Shown: positions 12,851-24,154, counted from the first letter of the stretch. The stretch: 64,000 nt of DNA from Lepeophtheirus salmonis (GCF_016086655.4 NC_052137.2:36290007-36354006); one strand, 5' to 3'. Made by a program: numbers and translations. The notes: a model not told the origin generated them from the sequence alone.

Positions 12851-12966
12851 AAGAAAAGGGAAAAGAAACAACTCACTCCTTTTTCTTTTCTCTTCCTTTT
12901 CTTTCTAATTTCTCCTTCTTTTTAAGAAAAAAACAAAAAAATCATTTTTATTTTCATGGTTTTTGA

Positions 12967-14280
12967 AGAGGTTATGTGATTATTATTATTATTATAATGT
13001 TTGTATCATTAAATAAATGAATTTTTATTTATATGAATATTAGAAAGCTAAGGTTAGAAACAAAACAAAAATAAAAGAGAAAGCCCCCTTTTTTTAAATG
13101 GCATATGAAAGCCCTCTTGAAACGTTTAAATATACATTATCCAATTTTAATCAAGTGGATGATGCCCCCCCCTCCTTCTTAGTATAAAGGGCCCTCTTCT
13201 CAAAGTGATCATTGATATATCATAAGTAGTTTTGTAGTTAGTTAGATGTTCATCCTTTAAAGGTCATGAAATGAGCATATTCCAATAGTGAGCGAGTAAG
13301 AGAGATGGGGGAAGATATGTTGTTAAGGTCATGGGTCTTGTTATGCTAATATTATCATTACTTTATAGCAAAGTATTCTCGTTTTATGTAGGGAAGAGGT
13401 TGCAACACTTTTTGCTCAATGACATGAAACTGTAGGTAAAGTAAAATTCTAGCATCAGTATTAGCTTATCAAAGAGTTTTTGAAGAGGTCAAATCAATTA
13501 AAAAGTTGAGTTTATAACAACATTTCCTCTTTATTCAATATAAACATATATCCTTTTTTAGTCAGGGGGTATTAATACCATTTCCGCAAAAACATCCTAT
13601 AAATTTAAACACTCCAGTCTTAATCATTATAATGAAGTGTTCCAAGGGCAAATCGGCTCTTTCAAGAAAAAATTGAATACTATAGATTTGTTGCCATGTA
13701 GCCATAGTAACATTCATTTTTAACATTATCAGAAAATTTTCTACTTTCATTTAGTTTTTTAGTTGTTTTTTCCCACAGGAACAGGAAAAGAGTGAACTAT
13801 TAAATGACGTACCAAAACTTTTTAGAAAAGGAAAGAATGAATTTTTCATACAGCCAAGATGATGAAAGGACAGGAGATTCGGAATATGTAGGAATTTTTT
13901 TTTTGCTTCCGAATCCGGTATATATACATAATATACCAGGGATACAATAACAAAGTATGGAACAGCAGAAATAAACAAATACACTAGTCGTCATAATAAA
14001 CATTTTCCTGGAAAATTATAATCGTCTTTGAAAATTGAAAAAGAAGAATTTGAATTATAAACTATCACCTGCCTTGATGTTCACGTAATTTTACTCAATA
14101 ATATCTCCTATATAGTTTACATTTTTTTAATGTTTAACTTTCTACTGATTAGCGCTCGGAAAGAAATTACATAAATATATCAATTATAAGTATAATTAGT
14201 TGTGAATAACTTTAAATAAAAATTCATTCCTCTCTGTGCTCATAAGTAAATTTATTCTTGGTTGACATATTTATATTAAC
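12967..14280. other. AT-rich spacer, nothing recognised
   Basis: Short open frames only, no motif. Confidence 0.4.
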
Positions 14281-14288
14281 TATTATAT

Positions 14289-15046
14289 CAGTGGTTCTCA
14301 AACAGGGGTACGCGTAGTCCTTAAGGTAATTGGAGGAACTCCAGGGGTTACTAGTGATTTTGAAAGAATATTTTACAAGTAGTACATAACTCAGGGGTAT
14401 CTGCAGGGGGGTCGGATGGAGGGACTGTAGCCCCTCCCCCAAATTAAGGATTTTTTGTTTTTTACTAGAAAATATAATATTTGATTGATTTTTTTTTCAA
14501 AAAATTTAATGATTGAAGTTTAATTTAATTTTTTGTGAATAGCTATGAATTTTTAAGTTTTTCTCCAAAAATTTAATATTTGAAATTTTTATTTAAAAAA
14601 TTTAATATTTGTAAAAATTTTCAAAAAACTTTATAATTAGAATTTTTTGTGGATTTGGTTTTTTTTTTTTCGAAAAAACTTAATTTTTTGAGAAAAGATA
14701 TGGATGTTTGAAAAAATTACACAAAAATTTATTTTTTTGAAAATAACTATGGATTTTTGAATCTTTTTGTTAAAGAAATTATTTTTTTGTGAATAGATGT
14801 AGATTTTTGAATTTTTTCATCGAAAAAATTTAATATTTTGAAAATGTTTTTCTAAGAAAAAAATATCAATTTTTTCCCAAAAAATCCAATAACTGAGCCT
14901 CCCTCCCAAAAAAAACAAAAAAAACAGAATACTGCGGACGCCCCTGTCAATGAAGCTAAAAATATATGTTGTCCTGGAAGGGGATACATGGGTTTAATAA
15001 ATATTTTACAAGTGGTACATCACTAAAAAAAGCTTGATAATCCCTG
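14289..15046. mobile_element. hAT-like MITE split by a second MITE
   Basis: The left end begins CAGTGGTTCTCAAAC and the right end, read inward, begins CAGGGATTATCAAGC; these are imperfect terminal inverted repeats of the hAT type. Flanking 8-bp duplications are TATTATAT (14281-14288) and AATTATAT (15047-15054), 7 of 8 matching. The words TATTTTACAAGTrGTACATmACT occur on both sides of the inner insertion (about 14370-14390 and 15002-15023). No ORF; non-autonomous. Confidence 0.65.
14392..14946. mobile_element. T/A-run-rich hAT-like MITE, family T copy 2 (nested)
   Basis: Terminal inverted repeats: left CAGGGGTATCTGCAG, right read inward CAGGGGCGTCCGCAG (13 of 15 matching). The interior is almost only T-runs, A-runs and words such as TTTAATATTTGAAATTTTT. 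It sits inside the 14289-15046 element. The 8-bp flanks (ACATAACT and TCAATGAA) do not match convincingly, so insertion-site duplication is not shown. Confidence 0.65.
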
Positions 15047-15054
15047 AATTATAT

Positions 15055-16600
15055 TACTAAAAAGTATTTTATCTTTCAAAAAATAAAGAATCAGTTTACA
15101 TTTTGTTAAATGTAAATCTCTAGTATCAAGCAATACTATAAGCATTATAAGACCCAGAAAATCCCTTGAATCTTTTTTATGATACTTAAAAGTTTGGGTA
15201 CCCGAAGCCTTTTCAGGCCAGGGATCTTTTCGGATAATATAAACTTACTTATACTGTACCCGGGTCTAAGACCCGTCCTATATCTACTTCCATTGTACAT
15301 TCAAAGAAGTAAGTATATATTAAGTTATAGAAACAAGGAAGATAATGTTATGACGACTAATGTATAGCACCTAAAAGGATATTTTCTCTTGTTCCTATCC
15401 TTCTCTAGTGTACTCTATGATAGTATATTATATGTAAGGTTTCCCTGATTTATTATTAAATATTCTAAAAAATTCTCCCTCATTTTTCGCAGTAAATAAT
15501 TTGTGCCTGAAGTTTAATATGCGTATACAATATCATAATACATATTACATGTATATTTTCATTTACTCTGAAAATAAACCATTCATCAAAAAAACTTTGT
15601 GTGTATTACACACACACACACACACACAATGAACACAGAAAAATAATTTATACAACGAGTTGTTGTTCATAAGTATGTTTGGCTTGCCTATTCTAAAATT
15701 ATCATAATATTTCATCTCTTCCTCCTTTCACTAACTTTGTATGACCATTGACCACTTAATTCATATACATGAATACAAGGTAAATTCAAATTGTTGATTA
15801 TGAGAGTCCAAATCATTTACAGGATTTTTATAAAGTGGTATAGTAGAGATTTTTCATTCCAAATCTCATGTTCTGGGCCTTGTGATCATATCAAAATATT
15901 TAAAGAAAAAATCAATTCTAAAACCTATACTCTTAATAATTTACAGTCTTAACTTAAGGGTCAAAAAGATAAAATAATACTCCGTACTTAAGTTGTGATA
16001 TATGTATAGTGTTACTAGAGATGAAATTGTTGTAAGAATGAGACGAAAAGGTAGGAGCCAGACATAAGGTATTACTGAAATAGGTAAAACCCTTGTTAAT
16101 ATCAATATATTTATTTCATTATGCATTTTTAAAACAATTTATACCAAAAATAGGTGATAATGCTTACTTCAGAGGGAGAATAAGTTAACACCACGATGAC
16201 TTATTAAAAAATAAACAAAAAGAAGTTAAAGCCCAATCAACAACTATTTTTTCTTTACTAATCGCTAAACTTCTTTAAATGTTATTAATGCCAATTGATG
16301 CTAGTGTAGTAAAAAAAAAATGAGATTAAATGGGGAGGAGACATTTTGTTGTTGAAACCTGAACAATTTTTAGGTTATTTTCCAAAGCTGTTATAATTAT
16401 TTTTTTATTTTTGAAGAGTCAGTAGCATATAATGAGTTGTACTAATATTTGGAAAAATGCCAGGCTGAGTCACCAAACCTCATATTGAGGGAAATTTTTA
16501 TACAAAATTATCACACTGTTATCAATTTATCAGGATCTAAGAAATTAGCTAAAGCTAAACTATTACCAAGAATGAACAAAAAATTTCAAATGAGAAATCA
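15055..16600. other. Spacer with an (AC)n microsatellite
   Basis: A perfect CA dinucleotide tract lies at 15608-15628. No coding exon recognised. Confidence 0.5.
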
Positions 16601-16604
16601 GCAA

Positions 16605-16934
16605 TCAATTTTTCAATTTTCTGGATGTATACATAGAAGGGTGTAGATTCCCGTTTCCTTGATCCAGGGCTTCGCCAGAATAGTTGTTTCCCATCTTCTG
16701 GAGATTTCGAATGAATTCATCATCTCGCTGCAGGTAAAACATTCTGGAATGTTCTTTTCTATCAGCTACAGTTTCAAAGTCATAATTCGACTCAATCAGC
16801 TCTCGCTTCACTTTACGAAGAAACGATACAGCAAACTTTAACAAGTCAACAATTATTCTCCTCTCATGTCCGTTGGATACCACCATGAGCCCTGCATGGA
16901 GTTTCTGCACCTCGGAGAAGATAGATATATCCAT
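16605..16934 (-). pseudogene. Possible Tc1/mariner transposase N-terminal fragment
   Basis: A minus-strand open frame of 109 codons contains VVSNGHERRIIVDLLKFA, VKRELIESNYDFETVADR and DDEFIRNLQKM. The order ERRxIVDLLK...VKRE...RxxEFIxNLQ resembles the first helix-turn-helix and linker of mariner-like transposases. It then runs into an unrelated sequence without the second helix-turn-helix or any catalytic block. Not secure; an unrelated coding exon is possible. Confidence 0.35.
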
Positions 16935-17989
16935 ACTGCTAGGCTAATGCCAACGGACTGAAAAATACCCATACTAATCAGCTGATTTGGTCTCAAATTT
17001 GTCTTTGAAATATGAGCTGCCACACTCACGACTTAAATACCCTCCGTACCCGTTAGATATTGGTCAAATAAGCGTGAATATGGTTATTCGTCTTTCAATA
17101 CGTTTCAATACTGCCTCCAAGCAATCGTGGAGCTTTTCTAATTTTACTAAATTTTTCATACAACCCATAGTTATTTAAATAGACTTAATGTTGCTTCACG
17201 AACGGAGCTGGCAGTAAAGATAAATATGTAGGGACTTAAATTTATTTCCTTTGTTCAATTTTTTGAAAAAGATATTAAATTTTCTTTCTCAAACGATTAT
17301 TTTTAATATATTATGTCAATATTTTATTGAATTACATTTTTTAAGAAAAAAATTAATTTAAAAAGAGGTCTTTTTTTCATAACCTTTTATAGAAATTTAT
17401 GCTAGATGTTTGTAGATATTTCTTAATCCAGCTCGGGGCTCAAGTCAAGAGCAAGGCCTCTGAAAAGTTCCCTCTATGCCTATCCTAAAACTGGCACCAT
17501 TGATCCTTGCTGACTGACCGTTGAACAAACGGGGTTTTCTTTGACTACCTAATACTAGAGGTGTCAATTGGTCCAATTGTCAGACCACTAGTGGTCATTT
17601 TGTGAAAAACATTTTGTTGAAAAACTATTTACTAGATCAATGATTATTATCAAAAAATATTTGATTATTTAAAAATGCGCAAACAAATACATCTAATACC
17701 CAAAAGGAGAGAAGGATGAACAAAATATACAATATCTTCCAGTCCATGTCTTGAGTGGGTTTTCTTCGAAACTGACCTAACAAATCCTCATATTGGTCAA
17801 TTCTCTCCGTTTATTGCGTCTGTGCATATAATAATGTCGGAACATTCTCGAATCTATAGCTCAAGTTTGGTCATTGATATCATTAGACAAAATTTCAAAA
17901 ATAAGTATTAAAAAAAAATGATAATCCTATAGAATTAAAAAGGGAAGCATTGACGAAAGGTATTGTAATTGTAGTAGCATTGCATTAAA
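16935..17989. other. Spacer, nothing secure
   Basis: A 63-codon open frame at 16987-17178 has non-random composition but no recognisable motif. Confidence 0.35.
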
Positions 17990-17991
17990 TA

Positions 17992-18634
17992 CTGGGTGCC
18001 CCATTTAAATCTGAACACATACTCATTCAATAATTAATATAGGTGGAGTGATTGAAATTAATTCATATTTCGATATTTTTTTATGCTTCGATAAAGCATC
18101 AACAATTACTTAGAAAAAAAAAACAATCTTACTTACAAGTCGAGAAAATGAACGTGATCGACAAACTTAAATTCGCGAACTTCAAGCAGTTGGGCGTTTC
18201 CAGGACCGCTGTCTATGCCATCAGCAGGTCTGAAACGTTGGAGAGGAAGAAGGGCTCTATCAAAAAGGCCAAACTTGATCCGGAGGAGTTAAAGAAAACA
18301 GCCCAGGACAATGCCTTAAATATCATGAGGACCCATGCAAGAGATCTCAGGGTTTCACAATACACTGTCCAGAGAGCTATCAAAAAAGTGGGTGGAAAGA
18401 GACGTGTGAGGGTGGAGAGGCAACTTTTGACACTAACAATGAAAGAAACCCCTCTTCTTCGTTGCAAAATTCTTTTAAACTCTTTTTTTGACACTTTTAC
18501 CCCCCACCTCTATAGTTTTGATCCCAACACACTCGACTATCCTTTTTGGAAGAAAAAAATATTATGCTAACTAATAAATTATATCTTGTTGAATTTTGAA
18601 ATTAAAAATGTTCAGATTTTAATGGATCACTCGG
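17992..18634 (+). mobile_element. Internally deleted Tc1-like element, family F copy 1
   Basis: Flanked by TA at 17990-17991 and 18635-18636, the Tc1/mariner target duplication. The terminal repeats match at 21 of 26 positions; both contain AAATCTGAACA. Inside, a plus-strand frame from the ATG at 18148 encodes a DNA-binding region: KLKFANFKQLGVSRTAVYAI, later VSQYTVQRAIKKVGGKRRV, the two helix-turn-helix units of a Tc1 transposase. The catalytic domain is missing; the frame ends at a stop at 18568-18570 after unrelated residues. It cannot encode transposition but could bind ends of related copies. Confidence 0.75.
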
Positions 18635-18669
18635 TATTCTCGAAGGGGAGATTTTTATTTCCTCTACAG

Positions 18670-19247
18670 AGAACAGGATTATATCATAAGCCTTTGATTT
18701 CTGGACTACTGAAGATGAAAATGGGCATTCCATTGTTTGCTGAGGCTTATGCTGTAGGTAGAAAGTAAATACTTGATTTACCAGAAAAAATGATTGTTTC
18801 AATTATTTACTAAACGATTTCAATTTGCAACAGGGCTAAATTGTGGAAAAATATACAATTCCGACACTCACACATTTCCTGACTTTCATTTGTTATATAT
18901 CCTGAGATATTTCGTGTCCATGAACCTCAGAGATCTAGAGGATATTGATTCAAAATACATCAAAGCAAGAGTTCTGTTTGGATCAGCAGTTGTTAATAAG
19001 AGTGCGTCTGACAACGTAAGAACATATAACTTTTTTCCATAACCCAAAGGCTTATATCACAAACAGACTGATAGATAAAGAACAATTATTTACAGAAGAC
19101 CTAAGAGTGATAATTATTGTTGCAGCTGCGAAGTATGCCGCAATTAACATCAGGATCCTCAACATAGACAGTAACGGCTTTGATAGTGCGGTCAATCTAG
19201 TGCACTACTGGCACAATGGATCAATCCAGTTTCTAATAACTCTATAG
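18670..19247 (+). CDS. Unrecognised spliced gene, three terminal exons (18670-18757, 18834-19015, 19050-19247)
   Basis: Three plus-strand segments join in frame through GT-AG junctions. Exon 18670-18757 follows the acceptor TTTCCTCTACAG and ends in phase 1; exon 18834-19015 completes a Gly codon and ends in phase 0; exon 19050-19247 ends with TAG. The joined length is 468 nt, 155 residues plus stop, with no internal stop. Segments include GIPLFAEAYAVGLNCGKIYN, KARVLFGSAVVNKSASDN, LFTEDLRVIIIVAAAKYAAI and NLVHYWHNGSIQFLITL. I do not recognise the family. Introns are 76 and 34 nt; the second is exceptionally short. No start codon exon was found: a Tc1 derivative sits only 35 bp upstream of the first exon, so earlier exons lie further upstream, are lost, or the gene is decayed. 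Confidence 0.4.
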
Positions 19248-19827
19248 CACATTGTCATTGCGAACCGTGTTCATCAGCCAAAATAATGAAATGTTTGCAC
19301 ATTTTTATTTGTAAATCTTGATTTTAAGCTGAAATGCTTATTTATGCTAATATAACGCAATTTCTCCTGGCAATCATTTTTATATATGATATGAATAAAG
19401 ACAAAAAAAATGAATACATTTTCTTTTAATAATAATTTTGATTTTTCCAAGTCCAAAAATAACTAGTATATTACTCGGGGTCTATACTTTTTTTTAACTA
19501 CTGATGTGGTATTTAAGTTTCCACGATAGCAAAGGAATAAAGCTCGACAGACAAAGAACCTTGTAGACATTTAATTACGACTAAATCTTTCTCTTAATCT
19601 CTATGTGTTTTAAACTTCGTCTAAGATGAAAACTTAGTAAAACATCTGCGATATCTCATACCTATAAATAGAAGTTATAAGTGATATAATTAGGTATTTT
19701 TAACATCTTATGAATTAATTTAATGGAGCACTTATATTCGTATGTAAACAGAGGGGCCGAGAGTGGTGTTGTTTTGTGGCAAAATAATACAACTCTCTGA
19801 ATGATACTATTATTTTATAAAAATTAA
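19248..19827. other. Downstream spacer, nothing recognised
   Basis: AT-rich; no feature supported. Confidence 0.4.
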
Positions 19828-19835
19828 CATGTGCG

Positions 19836-20142
19836 CAAGGTTAATAGAAATAAAGGATTATACCATAACGTGTGTACGACTTATGTTTGACTTCCACTAC
19901 GCTTCCACTATTGACGCCATAGTGGATGAGTGGTTGTGTGTTTTGTCAAAATCGGGTTTTCATGCCCAGCAATCATACATTAAATTGAAAATTCTATAAA
20001 TAGTAACATCATTTACTATGAGTGGTTGCGTGTTTTGTCAAAATCTGCCTGTCTTGACCAGCAGTCGGTACAATACATCAGATTGAAAATTCTAGCAAGT
20101 CTGATTATATGATGGTCTAACCTTGTATTTCTATTAACCTTG
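19836..20142. mobile_element. 307-bp MITE with 8-bp target duplication CATGTGCG
   Basis: Flanked on both sides by a perfect CATGTGCG (19828-19835 and 20143-20150). Ends are CAAGGTTAATAGAAATA on the left and the same word read inward on the right (CAAGGTTAATAGAAATA): 17-bp inverted repeats. The interior holds two tandem ~95-bp units beginning GAGTGGTTGyGTGTTTTGTC (19928 and 20021). A truncated relative is at 56578-56752. Eight-bp duplication points to the hAT superfamily. No ORF. Confidence 0.8.
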
Positions 20143-20261
20143 CATGTGCGTATGTTTCTCACTTAGAAGGTGCAGTTAAAATTCTTTAGAGCATATGTTA
20201 TATTTTTTTTTAAACAAGCTAGAGATTGTCACGCCCCCCCCCCTGCCCCCTGTAGATAATA

Positions 20262-20820
20262 CAGGTGTGTGCATCTAAAACTGAACACTCCTTTAAATTT
20301 TAGGCGTTTTTCTTGTCTACGGGCTTGAGGGCTTGACGAGGAGTTCCCTTGTAGACCTTAAGGCCAAGATCTTTCTTAACTAGCCTGGCCATGGTCCTTC
20401 TGCTGACGTTGAACTCCCTAGAGAGGCCGCTGACGGTGGCTTTGCCTCTCTTGTCCTCGACAGACTTTTTCACGGCAGCAACCATTTCGTCCGACCTTCG
20501 AGGCCTTGACTTAGATCTTGTGGTCGCCTCAGGAGTCCCTTTGGCAACCACGCTGTAATTGTGGTGCGGCTACAGTTCAGAACCTTGGCAATTTCAGTAG
20601 GAGTTTTTCCTCGCGCGGAAAGTTCCAAAATTGCGACTCGGCGTCTCTCCATATTATTGGCTGTTGTTTCACTGTTGCTATTTAGATTTTGCTGGAGTTT
20701 TGTTTATAACTAGTCAAGACCCTTGCCTTGCAGTATAAACCAGTTTCAACTCAATAAAATCACAAATATGTGCATGGCGTAAAATTTAAAGGAGTGTACA
20801 GTTTTAGACGCGCACACCGT
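20262..20820 (-). mobile_element. Tc1-like deletion derivative coding only the DNA-binding domain
   Basis: Bounded by TA on each side (20260-20261, 20821-20822). Inverted repeats of about 40 bp match closely; both contain CTAAAACTG and ACTCCTTTAAATTTTA. On the minus strand the ATG at 20650-20652 opens MERRRVAILELSARGKTPTE and CSRTTITAWLP (first helix-turn-helix). After a frame change near 20530 follow SKSRPRRSDEMVAAVKKSVE, LSREFNVSRRTMARLVKKDL and GLKVYKGTPRQALKPVDKKN, ending at 20300 right at the inverted repeat. The DDE catalytic half is entirely absent. Ends and coding part are well preserved, so the deletion derivative itself probably moved in trans. Confidence 0.8.
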
Positions 20821-20822
20821 TA

Positions 20823-22286
20823 TATATATTTTTTAGTTTGCTTATGTCCCATTAGAGAATAATACATCAATCGTTTTGACTTTTCTCTCAAAGTAGGTTA
20901 TGTCAAATCCATTTTTCATTGCTCCACACAGTTTCTAATTGTTCCATAAAATTGGCAATGGCACAAACAGCAACACTTAATTTAATAAACTATGCTGCTC
21001 TTTTTCAAACATTCTTCAAATTGTCAGAGTGACCATATGTATATTCCAATTTCTTTTTTTAGCATACTCGTAGGTCATATTATTTTAAACTATAGCTATT
21101 AGTTACCATTGATCCCCATTGGCGGACTGTTGATACCTTTGTTAATAAGTGAGGCTACGGGATATGTCATAATTTTTTGAGCCCATGGAGAATATCATTA
21201 AGGGATGCTAGTATGACAATTAAAAAAGTTTAAAATGTAGTCCTTTTGGTTGGACTTGCCACAGTGTTACACAACGAGCACAAAAATATACCGTGAATTT
21301 TGAAATCAGTTGTCGATATTTCTGCTTTTTTCCTAATCAGTGTGCTGAACGTTGATTGGTTTAATTAGCATTAGTTTTAGTTAAGCAATAGACACTTTTT
21401 ATAATTATTGAATAATAATCAAATGATATTGGGGCTTTGTTCTATTTCTTTTCGTTTGAAGGGTTGCGTTATACAATAAAGGTAACAACGCGGCGTGTTG
21501 GAAAGTCATTAAAGAGCTATTATATATAAATAAACGGAACTTTTATTTTTCACTCAACCTCCTTATTTTTTAAGCTATTGAATCTTAACGTGACACAGCA
21601 TATTAATGTACCTACTAGGCTATCAATCAAAATTATTGAAATCTTTAAAAAATCTTTTGAATGTCGAAGAATAAATAACTAGATATAATAAATACAATGG
21701 ATGATTAATAATAAATATAAATCGTACTATCAGAAAAACTTTAAAAATTATATAATTACATGGCAACTTCATTTAATATATATTATACTGAAGGCTTTAA
21801 TGATATGATTTTTCTGTATGAAGTCTAAAATCCCTTTTTAATACTCGATCATGCTAAGGTAAAAATTGAATTAAGCGAAATTGCAAATACCAAATTGCTT
21901 TGATAATATTATATGTATTTCAAAGGTAAGCAATAAATGTATATTCGTACTTATTTTTCGGGCATAAAATGGGCCTCCCTTCACTTGAAGTCCTTTGTAA
22001 TCCCTTTTATTTACACGGAATAACTCGAAATGAGGGTATTTTAGTTCAACTTAGATGTATAAATTTCCTATTTAATTAATGTTGTTTCTTATTATCATGA
22101 AAAAAGGACTAAAGAATACAAATAAATAAATTTGAATAAATAGTCAACTTTAAATTACATCAACTTGTAGGAATTTTGTGACTCCTACTCTGTGTAAAAA
22201 CTCCAAGACTTCAAGTGGAGGAAGAACCTTTTTAAGCCTTAAATTTTAGTATAAGGTAAAAGGGATACTTTTCCCAAATATATATG
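20823..22286. other. AT-rich spacer with a partial family B repeat (20965-21080)
   Basis: The block ACATTCTTCAAATTGTC...CCAATTTCTTTTTT...GTCATATT at 20965-21080 is a short copy of the 2415-2862 repeat. Nothing else seen. Confidence 0.5.
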
Positions 22287-23468
22287 CAAGGTGAGGACTC
22301 AAGCATTAGAGGTCTTCGAGGTCGTTTCTCCTCGGTTCTAAAAGTCTGACAATTTTTTACTTTAGGCCATTTGAAAGAACTGACAAAAAGCTACAATTTG
22401 ATGTTAATTTTGTTATTGTGGAATCAAAATGTCCGTCCAACAAGCTAAATTGTAGAGGGTATGCGATCCCCTCCACGCACAAGTCGACAAGTGGGCGTTG
22501 TTCTGAACATGAACAATGATCGCTTCTTGGCTGAATGAAGAGCTCTTGTTGAGGGATCCTTCAGGGCCAAACATCCAGCTCAGATCATGTTCTTCGGCGA
22601 CGTGGTTTCCGATGGGAGCAAGATACTTGCCTACTTCTTCAAAGCCAACGAGAAATTCAACACTCACGTCTACTACAAGGTCCTCAGGTACCATGTCTTG
22701 CCATTGTTGAAGAGCACGTTTCCAAGGGACAACTATGTGTTTACCCTGTTGTGTATGTTAAAAGGTTATCCTTCCCTTTTAATCTCCACCTCTTCTTCTT
22801 ATTATTATGATTATTTAAGATGTATGTAAAGTCCTGTTTGATCTTTTATTAGTATAAATAGCTTGTATGGATTATGATTGTCAGAGTAATATTGATTAAT
22901 GTTTCTAATAAGAATATAAATGTGTTCCTATTAAATCCAACCCTTGTAGTATTCCTCCACGTCTTCCCTTGGTTCTCTCGGTCGTCCTGGATTCCAGGTA
23001 CTAAATAGATTGTGTTTCTCAACTTCATCATAGACACAACATACCTAAGACGGCGCCCCGGCACACACGCCTAAGAAGGTGCAGCATTTCTGCAGGAAGA
23101 ACATAGATACCTTCTGGACGGTAGATTCTTGCCTACGTCCTTACCGGACGTGAACTCCCTGGACTTTACTGTTTGGTGTGTCTTGCAGGGCAAGATGAAC
23201 AAGACTTCTCACTCGAATGTCGAAGCCCGCCATCACGGAGGAGTGAAAAAACTTGTCCTCGGACTTCATCAAGACCAGCTATGCTCATCTTCTTCCCCGT
23301 ATTGAAGCCATCATTCAGAATGGAGGAGGACATTTTGAATAAAAGGTGTAGAAATGGTTGAATTACCAACTTTTCCTTGAACAGTTGGCTATAAAAATGG
23401 CGCAAGATAAAATTATGGAGAAGTGAAAACGGCTTTTAGAATTTTCAAATTTTTTAGTCATCACCCTG
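22287..23468 (+). pseudogene. Tc1/mariner-like element, family G copy 1, interrupted by a solo LTR
   Basis: Ends read inward CAAGGTGAGGACTCAA (left) and CAGGGTGATGACTAAA (right), 13 of 16 matching. The coding strand starts near 22428 (MSVQQAKL, stop, RVCDPL) then jumps to catalytic-domain sequence: NDRFLAESRALVEGSFRAKH, VVSDGSKILAYFFKANEKFN, YYKVLRYHVLPLLKSTFPRD. Between lies a deletion removing most of the helix-turn-helix region and first catalytic block. After the LTR insert, the second-Asp block DGAPAHTPKKVQHFCRKN, then SLDFTVWCVLQGKMNKTSH and IEAIIQNGGGHFE with stop follow near 23345. Several frameshifts; inactive. Confidence 0.75.
22747..23041. mobile_element. Solo LTR inserted in the family G transposase relic
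   Basis: A 295-bp insert starts TGTTGTG and ends CACAACA, the TG...CA inverted termini of long terminal repeats. It is flanked by TACCC (22742-22746) and TACCT (23042-23046), a 5-bp target duplication with one mismatch. Removing the insert plus one duplication joins the transposase codons for YVFT to DGAPAHT in frame. A TATA-like TATAAATA lies at about 22853-22860 on the plus strand and AATAAAAG on the minus strand, so orientation is unresolved. No internal retrotransposon genes remain. Confidence 0.7.
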
Positions 23469-24154
23469 TATATGAAAAATTCCCGGAAGGAAACATCCTA
23501 GAACCCTTTAGTAGATCATATGAAATTCATAGTTCACCGGAATAAATTGTACCAAAAATGTTCATCTCTTAGAAACAATATCTACCAATTTTTTAAATCA
23601 TTTTTTATTTTTGTTCATTTAGTTTTTAATATTTGACTTACATTTTACTCGCGTAAGACATTGTATTGTAAGACCAGGCTTGAAGATTGAGTGGGAAAAT
23701 CGCCCATTTCAACGACCCATATCTATTTTTTTAAGAAACAATTTAAAACATCATTGTTAAAACTAAGGTTGAGAAAAGTAAATCAGTATTGATTGAAATA
23801 TTGTTTAATTTAGGCTGAAATTTCATTATGAATTTCAACCGGAGTCATTCTCCATCATCAAATAAACAAAGGTTTTCACCTGAACAACTCTGAATTTGAC
23901 AAAATTTAGAATACAATATGTAGATTTGTACCTGCAAACTTTAAATATATTTTTTTATTTTTCCAATCGGACAATTAATTCTTTAAATATGAAGCCCTTT
24001 ATAGTAAAAACAGAGGTATACCAAGTGATATTAATTATATGGGTCATCATTACATGGAAAAATTACACCATTTTCATTCCATTTGAATAAAATTTGATAT
24101 GTTAAAATTAAATAGAAGGCATAAATAGTGATGAAAATCCGGTGTATTTTTCAG
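23469..24154. other. AT-rich spacer, nothing recognised
   Basis: No feature supported. Confidence 0.4.

Noticed and set aside
12262..12966. 234-codon plus-strand open frame
   Set aside because: Low-complexity Phe, Lys, Arg, Ser and Cys runs from T-rich and GTT-repeat DNA; no domain, no homologous pattern. Treated as a chance frame over a GC-richer island.
16987..17178. 63-codon plus-strand frame as an upstream exon of the 18.67 kb gene
   Set aside because: Composition is protein-like, but no splice sites of matching phase and no recognisable motif.
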